This document shows positions 8,901 to 17,500 of a stretch of 29,077 nucleotides of DNA, piece after piece. This stretch comes from an uncultured Muribaculaceae bacterium (GTDB lineage Bacteria; Bacteroidota; Bacteroidia; Bacteroidales; Muribaculaceae): NCBI GenBank assembly GCA_910583795.1, contig CAJTZQ010000020.1, positions 21,774 through 50,850 on the forward strand, written 5' to 3'. Within the stretch, counting starts at the first letter, position 1; every line of letters starts with the position of its first letter. The notes beneath the pieces are model-generated. The model was not told where the DNA came from and did no database searches. It was given only the letters and a program-made list of their open reading frames with translations. The position numbers and the translations under genes are program-made.

Positions 8901-9274
8901 AATCCATTTTGTACCTCCTTGAGTTTGTATATCCCTACAGCGACGTCTCGGCTGGATCGTTTACACTCGCCGACACCACATTTCATGAGGGTATTGAATT
9001 TGCGCTCCTTAAAATGGACCTCGCTAAAAGACTAAGGGACAAGGCACAAGCCCAACAGGCTTCATATGCGGTGGAAAACATGCTGAAGGAATCAAGACAA
9101 TGGAGAAATTACTATGTCTCCCTTCCCAAATGGAGGCGCGAGACAGTTTCAAATTCATCCCGCAGGCTGATATCTATAATTCCCCGGCTTCAAACAATTG
9201 CTAAAGAATGTGATTCCTTGAAAAAGATATTACCTGAACCTGAAGAAGATATAATTAGAAATATGCACAGATAA
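5903..9274 (+). CDS. DUF2723 (GT117-like) polytopic membrane protein, probable protein O-glycosyltransferase
   Basis: This 1123-aa protein starts 6 nt after the second SDR. The N-terminal DUF2723 domain is clear: SFWDCPEYI with the acidic pair Asp40/Glu43, then GHPPGNP (54-60). About a dozen hydrophobic segments occupy roughly residues 15-390 and 620-740. A conserved GEPRERDYSF stretch precedes late membrane helices, and the last 380 residues look soluble and probably periplasmic. DUF2723 is shared with animal TMEM260, an O-mannosyltransferase of family GT117. In Bacteroidetes a role in the general O-mannose-based periplasmic protein glycosylation pathway is plausible. No direct evidence ties it to steroids; it may simply share the transcript. 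Family is secure, function is inferred. Confidence 0.88.
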   Translation: MSIIGKNLDRLTENVLSGIVFFAALLMYGITVDRSASFWDCPEYITCASMLEIGHPPGNPFWMLAMRFVTIPFPPEYHALVIGLCSGLFMALAAFFLAKITYALSYYVSTKYLQKQNQPPFYVSMIAATAALTAGMTFAFCDSTWFSAVEAEVYAMSAFLTSLVIWLMIVWAKTYNHAHRKRLLILIAYITGLSLGVHQLNLLCIPVLSLIYVFRKYPYGRISVRAWSAILVSFIIIILILIGMMNGTLSWMQAFELGVVNSLGMPYFSGIYIYLILLASAAVMAVVGATKGSRCIIAISMAAFIWLSGVFVFKGNFIIAAILSIISGISVVYYLHWDRARILSCIFSLAFILLGYSSFAIILIRGYASPPMNEGAPADIFALSSYIARDQYGSTPLFYGATPYSKPMYEETWTPGNNLPEYSLYHLKKEKAKYVPVLSGAKLSYRSRMLSEKDSAKNSATVKSGEGYILSDYSFSRVTTPELDMFFPRITGTSQSDIESYESWVGMSKESMDRIEISEAIDTLGNPVGKLSPSGNREKSFSYRPTYLQNLRFFLSYQVGYMYFRYLLWNFMGRQNDIPSTGEIDHGNFITGFPFIDNAMLGDQNLMPANASSHNNGHNVYYCIPFILGIIGIIFLCCSGKSGRQTLAIITLMFFMTGVAIVIYLNQLPGEPRERDYSFLGSYMAFSIWIGLGVTAISMWMFKYKVNENITCILAIIIAIGTPLIIITENCDDHDRTGRSEPFDYASNLLLTEKPAIIFTQGDNFTFPMWYAQEVMNTGRQHTVVDVSYFATPEYVTNLMKQGERGVPFTATPADIAYGAYSYTRIAPDADTTAIPAIDALRQLYSSREAIPTLHNRKVTLPGKNDNETLTIDLKNFANGSSMLPFRKLMLLDVLATNAESGSPRPVYFHTAVSSDFYRPLKSSTRRLPFVDAYVPGMTDSTHLATLAHNLELPLYVPARDSIPTLRKDPVIADQVRRQRGEIILAARQFFEIGYPRDAESILYLLEFVYPYSDVSAGSFTLADTTFHEGIEFALLKMDLAKRLRDKAQAQQASYAVENMLKESRQWRNYYVSLPKWRRETVSNSSRRLISIIPRLQTIAKECDSLKKILPEPEEDIIRNMHR

Positions 9275-9304
9275 AAAATATCCGATACTTTAACAACAAT
9301 AATT

Positions 9305-9835
9305 ATGAAACCACTTTTTATAATAGGATATATGGGATGTGGGAAAACCACATTCGGGAAAGCCCTTTCTGCAGCCACCGGTATTCAATTTATTGATCTC
9401 GATTTCTATATCGAACAAAGATATCACGCAACAGTGCGTGAGATTTTTGACCGCTATGGAGAAGAGGGATTCCGCAAAATAGAGAAGGAGATGCTCCATG
9501 AGGTGGCTGATTTTGAAGACACTATAATCTCTTGCGGAGGAGGGACACCATGTTTTTTCGACAATATCGACCACATGAATAAAAGGGGGACCACCCTTTG
9601 GCTAAAGGCAAGCAACGACTGCCTGTTCTCAAGGCTAATACGCAAACGGGAAAAGCGTCCGCTCCTTGCCGGACATACGGATGAAGAAATACGCGATATC
9701 ATATCTACCCAGCTCGCGAAAAGAGAACCATTTTATTCCAAGGCAAAGGTGGTATGGGAAGGGGATTCTCTTGAAGACCGCCGACAGATAAACGACAATA
9801 TCTCACAATTTCTTGCAACTCACCCTCTCGGTTAA
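9305..9835 (+). CDS. aroK: Shikimate kinase
   Basis: This 176-aa enzyme phosphorylates shikimate at the 3-hydroxyl with ATP in chorismate and aromatic amino acid synthesis. All expected residues are present: Walker A GYMGCGKT (8-15), shikimate-binding Asp33 (with Asp31) and Arg57, GGG (78-80), lid KREKRP (114-119) and Arg140 in KREPFY. Length is normal. It lies 30 nt after the DUF2723 gene with no promoter motif that I can see between them, so it is probably the last gene of the steroid operon. I see no clear intrinsic terminator after it. Confidence 0.95.
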   Translation: MKPLFIIGYMGCGKTTFGKALSAATGIQFIDLDFYIEQRYHATVREIFDRYGEEGFRKIEKEMLHEVADFEDTIISCGGGTPCFFDNIDHMNKRGTTLWLKASNDCLFSRLIRKREKRPLLAGHTDEEIRDIISTQLAKREPFYSKAKVVWEGDSLEDRRQINDNISQFLATHPLG

Positions 9836-9981
9836 TTCCACTTTTGCAAACGACTGCATTTAGTTTGGAGTATATGGTTTAAGAACTGTTTAAATTTATT
9901 TGTCGAAGGAATTGAAAAGATTTGTCGAGCAGATTTTTGATATTTATGATGGAGACCAGTGACCAACAACCCAAAAATAAG

Positions 9982-10013
9982 TTTGCAAAAATTAAATCAT
10001 TTTACTAATTTTG
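9982..10013 (+). promoter_or_regulatory. Bacteroidetes promoter for the AlaDH/PNT-like gene
   Basis: TTTG (9982-9985) is followed after 20 nt by TAATTTTG (10006-10013). Transcription should start near 10018, giving a leader of about 90 nt. Confidence 0.7.
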
Positions 10014-10051
10014 TAAAATAAGGATTGCAATTAAGCAGCTAATCAAATCAA

Positions 10052-10108
10052 ATGATCAGCCTCTTAGATATTGTCAATTCATCAATAACAACACCTTTAT
10101 CCCTCTGA
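10052..10108 (+). CDS. Possible 18-aa leader ORF
   Basis: ATG at 10052 opens a short frame of 18 codons rich in Leu, Ile, Ser and Thr, closed by TGA at 10106-10108. It ends 2 nt before the ATG at 10111. It lies inside the predicted leader of the following gene and could couple translation to it. It may equally be chance. Confidence 0.2.
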   Translation: MISLLDIVNSSITTPLSL

Positions 10109-10110
10109 CC

Positions 10111-11220
10111 ATGACCGGGCAAGAACACAAAAAGACCGCTGAACTGGATCCTCAGCCCCAGGCAGCCATAAAAGAAGAAGCACCAAAGTCGTTAACTATC
10201 GGACTTGTCGGGAACTATGCCGACACCGATGAAACCCGTTTTCTTCTCACTCCCGAAGGCTCAGGTTTGCTGACTTCATCCAACATACGGCTCCTTATGG
10301 AGAAAGGAGCAGCCACAGATATCAGTTTCCCAGACTCTTCTTATAGAGAGTTTGGTGTGGAAATCGTGACCAGAGAAGAAGCTTTACAGGCAGATGTGGT
10401 CTTATCTTATCAGCCACTCCATGCCAAAGACATCAAGAAAATGAAAAAGGGTGCCACTGTATTCTCAATGATGGGAAGCTCGCTGTTTGAGGCTCCTGTT
10501 GTTAAGGCTTTGCTCGAGCTTAACATCACAGCAGGTTGTTTCGACAACATGCTGAGTTATAACGATGAGCCGGTGTTTGCCAATGTCATTGATGAAATCG
10601 ACGGAAGAGGAGCCGTGATCTACGCACAGGAATTTCTCTCATACGTCGGAGGTGGCAAGGGTGTGCTCCTTGCCGGAGTTGCCGGAATAAATCCTTGCGA
10701 AGTCCTTGTTATCGGAGACGGCACCACTGCTTATTCTGCAGCTAAAGCGGCGATGGCAGCAGGCGCATACGTCACCCTTATGAACAACGACATCTCAGCA
10801 ATGCAAGTCGCAAAGCAGATTTGTGGAGATTCCCTCAACACAATAGCAATCCATCCACGCGTTCTTTTCAACAAAGTCAAAAGCGCCGATGTGATCCTGA
10901 TAAGCCAATGTACTCGCCCCTTCGAATTCCCCAAAAATCTGTCGGTGGCTCTTAAAGATTCTGTCTACGTGTTGAATTTTGATGAGACCCATCCTTCAAT
11001 TTCAGTTCCGAGGACAGTGGCTATGGCTCTTTCAAACATTCTCGTAAACTTTTTTAGTGACGCCCTCATAAAGGGAGGAATCAACAATATGGTTGCTTCC
11101 ACTCCCGGAGTGCAATGTGGTATTGTCACTTACAAGGGAAAACTTGTCGACAAGCTGGTGGCTTCATGCGTCAACATGCCCTGTGTCGACATCAAAGTGA
11201 TGATAGCTGCTACAAATTGA
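10111..11220 (+). CDS. Divergent alanine dehydrogenase / NAD(P) transhydrogenase alpha-like protein
   Basis: This 369-aa protein has the AlaDH/PNT fold: the N-terminal domain contains ETRFLLTPEG with Arg43, the counterpart of the pyruvate-binding Arg. A GGKGVLLAGVAGINP linker (181-195) leads into the nucleotide-binding domain, and VPRTVAMALSN matches the C-terminal family signature. However, the segment that normally reads VKEPL with catalytic Lys is YQPL here (Gln101). The segment holding the catalytic His reads FSMMGSS (118-124), and the Rossmann GxGxxG is GDGTTA (202-207). The protein may therefore have lost alanine dehydrogenase activity or changed substrate. The first 25 residues are polar and look unstructured. 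It is probably co-transcribed with the GT4 gene 49 nt downstream. Confidence 0.8.
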   Translation: MTGQEHKKTAELDPQPQAAIKEEAPKSLTIGLVGNYADTDETRFLLTPEGSGLLTSSNIRLLMEKGAATDISFPDSSYREFGVEIVTREEALQADVVLSYQPLHAKDIKKMKKGATVFSMMGSSLFEAPVVKALLELNITAGCFDNMLSYNDEPVFANVIDEIDGRGAVIYAQEFLSYVGGGKGVLLAGVAGINPCEVLVIGDGTTAYSAAKAAMAAGAYVTLMNNDISAMQVAKQICGDSLNTIAIHPRVLFNKVKSADVILISQCTRPFEFPKNLSVALKDSVYVLNFDETHPSISVPRTVAMALSNILVNFFSDALIKGGINNMVASTPGVQCGIVTYKGKLVDKLVASCVNMPCVDIKVMIAATN

Positions 11221-11269
11221 TTATTATATAGATTTCATGCCAACAGGAAAGCGAATCTCGTAATCGAAA

Positions 11270-12364
11270 ATGGCTGAATCAAGAACCCTGATACATATTC
11301 TTTCTGCCAACCGATGGGGCGGCGTAGAACGGTATTCTCTCGACATCTGCAGGCACTATATAAGCCATGGGTGGAAAGTGTTTGCTGTCACAAGAGATGC
11401 TAAAGCTGTTGACTCCTTCTTCGAAAAAGAGGGGGTCAATCTTCTTCATGCCCCGTTTGGAAGTATGCTGGATTTTCAATCTGTCAGGCTACTTGCACAG
11501 ACACTAAAAAAATGTGACCAAAACAGCGTAACAATCCATGCCCACGGTTTCAAAAATGCATTCACTGCGCTTCTTGCGCGTAAAATAGCGGGCAGAAAAG
11601 ATATTAGGGTAGTTGCCACAAGACACAAAGTGAAAAAAGGGATCGATTCATGGCTTTTCAGAAGAATCTATAGAAATCTCGATGCAATAATTTGTGTGTC
11701 GCGACTTGCTGCCGAGCGTTTCTTATCTACCTGGCATAACCGTCAACTCCCTTTCCCGGAGTCGAGACTCCATGTAATCCACAATAGTCTGAACAGAAAT
11801 TTCAACACTCCGTTTCCAGTCAGGGAGAAAGGTCCTGTCACCGCAATGTTTCACGGTCAGATTATCCCGGGGAAAGGTCTTGAGACACTCATCGACGCTA
11901 TGTCTATGCTCAAAGGAAACAGGATGAGACTTAGAATCGTAGGCAGCGGCACACCTGATTATATCGACCGCCTTAGAAGACGCGCAATCACGCGCGGGGT
12001 CATGGACATGATCGATTGGTATAAAATGACCCCTGATCCTATTGAATTGATTGCCGAAAGTGATTTCGGTGTGCTTCCTTCACAAACTGAAGAAGCTTTC
12101 GGTCTTTCCAACATCGAATACATGGCATGCGGCAGACCGCAGGTGTGTTCATCAAACGGAGCTCAACCGGAATACATCACAGACGGATGGGAAGGATTTC
12201 TGATTTATCCGGGCAATGCCGCGCAACTTGCCGACGCAATGCGAAAATTAGCCACCGACCCGGCTTTGCGGCAGCGAATGGGAGAAAGAGCGTTCCAGAC
12301 TTTCAATGAAAAACTATCTTGGAGCCATTTTATCAGCCGTCTTGATCCTCTTTATAATCCATAA
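11270..12364 (+). CDS. GT4-family glycosyltransferase
   Basis: This 364-aa GT-B enzyme has the N-terminal acceptor domain entered by NRWGGVERY (glycine pair 17-18). It continues with HAHGFKN (90-95), a second domain with HGQIIPGKGLETLIDA (195-210), and the nucleotide-sugar EX7E motif Glu275-Glu283 in EAFGLSNIEYMACGRP. No membrane segments or signal peptide are visible, so it acts in the cytoplasm, probably on a lipid-linked or surface glycan. Donor and acceptor are unknown. It follows the AlaDH-like gene by 49 nt and is closed by a strong terminator. Confidence 0.92.
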   Translation: MAESRTLIHILSANRWGGVERYSLDICRHYISHGWKVFAVTRDAKAVDSFFEKEGVNLLHAPFGSMLDFQSVRLLAQTLKKCDQNSVTIHAHGFKNAFTALLARKIAGRKDIRVVATRHKVKKGIDSWLFRRIYRNLDAIICVSRLAAERFLSTWHNRQLPFPESRLHVIHNSLNRNFNTPFPVREKGPVTAMFHGQIIPGKGLETLIDAMSMLKGNRMRLRIVGSGTPDYIDRLRRRAITRGVMDMIDWYKMTPDPIELIAESDFGVLPSQTEEAFGLSNIEYMACGRPQVCSSNGAQPEYITDGWEGFLIYPGNAAQLADAMRKLATDPALRQRMGERAFQTFNEKLSWSHFISRLDPLYNP

Positions 12365-12410
12365 TCTTAATATCCTCACATAGATATACACAACTACATA
12401 TCAACTATTT

Positions 12411-12445
12411 AAAGATGCGTCTGTATTTTCAGGCGCATCTTTTTT
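12411..12445 (+). terminator. Intrinsic terminator after the GT4 gene
   Basis: A 13-bp stem (AAAGATGCGTCTG, 12411-12423, with its complement at 12430-12442, one G-T wobble) encloses a 6-nt loop and ends in a T run (12440-12445). It separates the GT4 unit from the PUL. Confidence 0.9.
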
Positions 12446-12465
12446 ACTATTGGGCTCATTAAAAA

Positions 12466-12501
12466 ATTATCCGGCTCCCTTTTTGGATTATCCGGATCCG
12501 G
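12466..12501 (+). promoter_or_regulatory. Operator-like direct repeat upstream of the PUL
   Basis: Two copies of ATTATCCGG(C/A)TCC begin at 12466 and 12487, 21 bp apart, which is two helical turns. They match at 12 of 13 positions. The second overlaps the palindrome CCGGATCCGG (12492-12501). They sit just upstream of and next to the -33 region of the PUL promoter, the usual place for an AraC-type activator. The likely binder is the HTCS encoded at the other end of the locus. Confidence 0.6.
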
Positions 12502-12519
12502 CATCTTTTGACTTCTCTA

Positions 12520-12527
12520 TAACTTTG
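12520..12527 (+). promoter_or_regulatory. -7 box of the PUL promoter
   Basis: TAACTTTG matches TAnnTTTG. The expected -33 TTTG is missing (the sequence there is TCCG), which fits an activator-dependent promoter. The start point would be near 12532, about 25 nt before the GH97 ATG. Confidence 0.55.
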
Positions 12528-12556
12528 CAGCAAAACTCACAAACACAATCAAAATC

Positions 12557-14491
12557 ATGAACTCAAAACTTTTGGCAACGGGCTTTTCGCTGATGTGTTT
12601 CTTTTCAATGTCAGCAGAAAAATACACCATACAATCGCCCGACAACCGTCTTTCGGTGACTGTCAGCACCAGCACCAACACGACATATCAAGTAGACTTC
12701 GACGGCAAAAGAATCTTAGACCCGTCGCCCATATCAATGACTTTCGATAATGGCGCCTCAATTGGAAGAAACATGAAGGTCAAAGATATGATAAAAGACT
12801 CATCCGACAAAATTATCAAACCTGTGATCCGACAGAAAAGCGCCTCCATCCGCGACAACTACAACAGCATGAAATTGCTTTCTGACGGATATAATATAGA
12901 ATTCCGTGTCTATGACGATGGTCTTGCTTATCGTTTTCACACGGATTTCCCGGACTCCCTGAAAGTGCTCAGTGAGGAAGCTACATTCTGCTTCCCGGCT
13001 GACTTCGACGCCTTTTTCCCTGAAGAGCGCACAATGCTCAGCGCACAGCAGCCTGTTTTCAAACCGATGAAACTTTCTGAAATAGCCACAGATAAATTTT
13101 GTAGCACTCCAATCTTATTGAAGGCTGACGACAAAGTCAGGGTGTTTATCAGTGAGTCCGATCTGGAAAGCTATCCCGGGATGTTCCTACGCAAACAAGG
13201 TAAACATGAACTTGCGGGGAAATATGCCGCTGTGTCTCTTGAAGACTATCGCACTGACGACCGACAGATCTTCCCCACAAAGCGTGCGGACTATATTGCA
13301 AAAGTCAACGGTACCCGTAACTTCCCCTGGCGTGCAATGATAGTGACAGACAATGATGCCAACCTCATCACAAATCAGCTCATATACAAACTGGCTCCGG
13401 AGTCGAAAGGCGATTTCAGTTGGGTAAAGCCGGGAAAAATTGCATGGGACTGGTATAACGCACTTGTGCTTACCGGAGTGGATTTCAAATGTGGTGTCAA
13501 CAATGACACTTACAAATACTATATTGATTTTGCATCACGAAATAATATTGAGTATGTGGTGATAGACGATGGATGGTCTGAGGCTTGGGATGTGACCAAG
13601 ACTATTCCTGAGATCAATATACCTGAGCTGGTTGCATACGGAAAAAAGAAAAATGTTGATCTTATCCTTTGGGTTTCCTGGGCACCGTTCCGTGAGAAAA
13701 TCGATGAGGCTTTCGACAAATTCAACGAATGGGGTGTGAAAGGGATCAAGATGGACTTTATGAACCGCGATGACCAGGAAATGGTGGATTTTTATTATGA
13801 AGTGGCACGTAAGGCAGCTGATCACAAGATGCTCGTAGACTTCCACGGAGCTTATAAGCCCACCGGCTGGATACATACTTTCCCCAATGTACTGACTTCG
13901 GAAGGCGTTGCCGGACTTGAAAATCACAAATGGGGAAGCTTTGTAACTCCGAAACACAATGTGACTCTCCCCTTCACCCGCATGGTGGCAGGGCCTATGG
14001 ACTATACCCCGGGAGCCATGAAAAATCTTCATGAAAAAGATCATCAGATAAACTTCAATCTGCCCGCTTCAGTGGGGACCCGTTGTCATCAGCTCGGCAT
14101 GTATGTGGTCTATGAAAGTCCCCTTCAGATGCTTGCCGACACTCCGACCGCTTATGAAAAAGAGCCGGAATGCATGCAGTTCCTTTCACAAGTGCCGGTA
14201 GTTTGGGACGAGACTAAAGTTATCTCGGCGGCTGTAGGCGAACATATAATTGTGGCTCGCAGAAACGGTGATACCTGGTATCTCGGCGGTATGGCAGGAG
14301 AAAAAGGTGGCTCCTTCGAAATCCCGCTCGATTTCATCAAAGGTAATAAAACCATGACATCTTGGGAAGACGGCGTAAACGTAGATCTCAATGCTGAAGA
14401 TTTCGCAGTCAGAACAAAAAAAGTCAAAGCCGGCGACAAAATATCTATCTCCATGTATGACGGAGGTGGGTTTGCAGCAATCATCAAATAG
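12557..14491 (+). CDS. Glycoside hydrolase family 97, retaining type
   Basis: This 644-aa protein has a signal peptide (about 1-20) and is predicted to be periplasmic. The layout is typical of GH97: N-terminal beta-sandwich (about 22-280), (beta/alpha)8 barrel (about 290-560) and C-terminal beta-domain. Family motifs include KIAWDWYNA (294-302), VIDDGW (335-340), KMDFMNRDDQE (398-408) and AGPMDYTPGAM. Asp400 occupies the position of the nucleophile found in retaining GH97 alpha-galactosidases, and Glu449 in SEGVAGLE is the likely acid/base. Inverting SusB-type alpha-glucosidases lack this Asp. It is the first gene of the PUL, followed 31 nt later by susC. Known retaining GH97 activities include alpha-galactosidase and beta-L-arabinopyranosidase; which applies here is open. 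Confidence 0.93.
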   Translation: MNSKLLATGFSLMCFFSMSAEKYTIQSPDNRLSVTVSTSTNTTYQVDFDGKRILDPSPISMTFDNGASIGRNMKVKDMIKDSSDKIIKPVIRQKSASIRDNYNSMKLLSDGYNIEFRVYDDGLAYRFHTDFPDSLKVLSEEATFCFPADFDAFFPEERTMLSAQQPVFKPMKLSEIATDKFCSTPILLKADDKVRVFISESDLESYPGMFLRKQGKHELAGKYAAVSLEDYRTDDRQIFPTKRADYIAKVNGTRNFPWRAMIVTDNDANLITNQLIYKLAPESKGDFSWVKPGKIAWDWYNALVLTGVDFKCGVNNDTYKYYIDFASRNNIEYVVIDDGWSEAWDVTKTIPEINIPELVAYGKKKNVDLILWVSWAPFREKIDEAFDKFNEWGVKGIKMDFMNRDDQEMVDFYYEVARKAADHKMLVDFHGAYKPTGWIHTFPNVLTSEGVAGLENHKWGSFVTPKHNVTLPFTRMVAGPMDYTPGAMKNLHEKDHQINFNLPASVGTRCHQLGMYVVYESPLQMLADTPTAYEKEPECMQFLSQVPVVWDETKVISAAVGEHIIVARRNGDTWYLGGMAGEKGGSFEIPLDFIKGNKTMTSWEDGVNVDLNAEDFAVRTKKVKAGDKISISMYDGGGFAAIIK

Positions 14492-14522
14492 TCAACCATA
14501 TTAACCAAAAAACATAAACATC

Positions 14523-17500
14523 ATGAAAATTACTTTCGGCAATCGATGGCATGCACTGGGACTCTCAATTTCCCTGTTCGCATTTCCATTAACCGTATCG
14601 GCTATCCCGGCTACTGCTCCCATTTTGGAGGCAGGAAGCGACCAACAGAGCCACGCAATCAAAGGGACCGTGCTTGACAAGACTTCACGTGAACCTCTTA
14701 TCGGAGTAACCGTCACTGTAAAAGGCACCACCACCGGCACTGTCACTGATATCGATGGCAACTATACAATCAACGCCCCAAAAGGATCAACTCTTGTTTT
14801 CTCTTATGTCGGCTACTCTCAATTTGAGACTAAAGCCGCAGACAACCTCGAAGTCCTGCTTGCTGAAGACGCCCAGGCTCTCGAAGAAGTGGTGGTCGTG
14901 GGTTATGGTGTCCAGAAAAAAGCATCCGTGACAGGTTCTGTTTCTACTGTAAAAGGTAGCGAATTAAAAACTACAGGTGTGGCAAACGTAACCAACACAT
15001 TCGCGGGAAAACTTCCCGGCGTTGTCGCAAACAACCGTACAGGAGAACCGGGAAACGACTATTCCGACATTTTCATCCGTGGTAAAGGCACCCTAAACAA
15101 CAATTCCCCTCTCATTATTATCGACGGAGTTGCAAACCGCGAAGGGCTTGAACGCCTTAACCCGAATGATATCGAGTCTATCAACGTGTTGAAAGATGCT
15201 TCCGCAGCTATATATGGTGCTCAGGCGGCTAACGGTGTTATTCTCGTAACCACAAAACGTGGCAACAGCGGGAAACCGTCAATCACCTACAACGGGTCAT
15301 TCACTCTTTCTCAAAACACCCGCACTCCAAATCTCATGAACGCATACGAAAACATGACTTGGACTGACGAGATCAGGAAAGGTAACGGACAGGCTCCTCT
15401 CTATGAAAATATCAAAAACGGATATCTCGACGGAACCATCAACCGCGACCAATATGGAGACACCGACTGGATGGACGTTATTTTCAACAAAGCTGCCCCT
15501 TCAACACGTCATTCATTGAGCATAAAAGGCGGCACTGACAATGTCAGGTATTATGTCTCAGGCGACTATACATATCAGAAGCCTAACTATCGTGATACCA
15601 AGTTGAATTTCCAGACATACCAGGTACGATCAAACCTTGATATCAACCTTTTTAAAGACCTAAAAATAGGTGTGGATCTTGCAGCACGCAGGGAACAGCG
15701 TAGAAACTCTGTGATTCCAACAAGTTCTATATTCTGGGAAGCGTTTATGGCATATCCGTGGCTCTATGATTATTATCCCAACGGACTTCCCGGTCCGGGT
15801 CTTGCCAATGGCAATAACCTTGCAATTCTCGTAAAAGGTGACGAAACCGGCTACAACAAGATCAATGACACATTTATCGACACAAAATTCTCATTCGATC
15901 TTCAGATGCCGTGGATAACACAAGGTCTTTCTTTCTCCGGATACGCCGCTATCGACTATCGTGTCCGCGACCAGAAGCAACTTCAGGATGTGTGGGATAC
16001 TTACGACTATAATTCCGCGACAGGGGAATATGTAAAGAAAACCACCAACATGAACGGCAATAATATCTCCCTTCAGAACAACAATAATAATTATTCGACA
16101 ACTTCATATTTGCTTAAACTCGGTTATGACCGCACTTTTGGCGATCATCATGTAGGCGCGTTTGTGGCATACGAACAGAGCAAATACCAGGGTGAAGGAT
16201 TCTGGGCATGGAGAGGCTACTACCTGAGCGACAAGCCTGACTATCTCGACTTCGGTGCCGATAAAGAGAAAACAAACGGCGGTGTGGGATATGTATCTTC
16301 CCGTCAGAACATCTTCGGGCGTTTCAACTATTCCTATATGGATAAATATCTCGTGGAATTCACTATCCGCCGCGACGGCTCGATGAACTTCGCTCCATCA
16401 AAACGCTGGGGTACATTCCCGGGTGTTTCCGTAGGTTGGAGAATCAGCCAGGAAAGTTTTATGGAAAATCTTGCAAACGTTGTCAACGAACTCAAGGTGC
16501 GTGCTTCATGGGGCAAATTGGGTAACGACCGCGTGGATTCCTTCCAATATCTCAGTGTATACAACATGCAGAACGGCGCTATCCTTGGAAGCACACCGAA
16601 TATCAACAAAGGATTTGTGCCCGGACGTATCGGAAATCCCAACATAACCTGGGAAAAGGTCGATTCAAGGAATATAGCGGTCGACGGTACATTCTGGAAC
16701 GGTCTTCTCGGATTCACTGCTGAATATTTCTATCAAAACCGCACCGATATCCTCACGCCCAAACAGGCTTCGGTGCCCTACTACACAGGTCTGACCCTCC
16801 CCGATCAGAACATCGGCGAGGTAAGCAACCAGGGTTTTGAACTCATGCTCAGCCACCGCAACAAAGTGGGCAATGTGACATATAATATCTCCGGAAACCT
16901 AACCTACACTAAAAACAAAATCAAATTCTTCGATGAGGCAGCCAATACTCCTGAATGGCAGCGCCGCACAGGTCATTCTCTCGACTCATGGCTAATGTTT
17001 AAGACAGACGGCATATATCAGACATGGGACGAAGTGAATTCCACTCCACACTTTGCAAATGCACAGCCGGGTGACATCAAATATGTAGACATCGATGGCG
17101 ACGGACAGATCACAGACAACGACCGCATCCGAAGCGAATATGGGAATGTGCCCCGCCTTGTATATGGTATCAATCTCGGTGCAGAATGGAAAGGATTTGA
17201 ACTTGGCATGCTTTGGACAGGGCAAGGCTGTGCTGAACAGATGATTGTGCCTTATTCATACAATCTTGACAAGGATTTCTACAACAACCGCTGGATTTCA
17301 GCTGAAGAAACTCCAAATGCCAAATATCCGAGAGCTTTCGATAAAGACGATTATGAGAACACCCGCTGGTGTGATTTCTGGCTCTACAATGCGTCTTTCC
17401 TCAGGCTTAAGAATCTTGAAATCGCTTACAATCTTCCACAAAGCGTTCTCAATAAGATCAAGCTCCAAGGTGTACGCTTCGCTTTGACCGGAACCAACCT

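Larger units (their letters stand above)
9836..10110. other. Intergenic region with a promoter, a small direct repeat and a short ORF
   Basis: This 275-bp A/T-rich stretch holds an 8-bp direct repeat TTTGTCGA (9899-9906 and 9921-9928, 22 bp apart), a promoter at 9982-10013 and an 18-codon ORF. I see no convincing terminator for the upstream operon. Confidence 0.6.

Noticed and set aside
9899..9928. TTTGTCGA direct repeat, 22 bp apart, as an operator
   Set aside because: It is only 8 bp in A/T-rich sequence and about 60 bp upstream of the promoter's -33 box, so it is too weak to claim as a site.
13535..14044. A 169-codon minus-strand frame within the first GH97 gene
   Set aside because: It is antisense to the catalytic barrel of a clear GH97 and has no recognisable content.
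17080..17130. Calcium-binding/dockerin-like acidic loop DIDGDGQITDNDR in SusC
   Set aside because: This acidic loop is common in SusC-type transporters, so it is not a sign of a cellulosome or novel domain.
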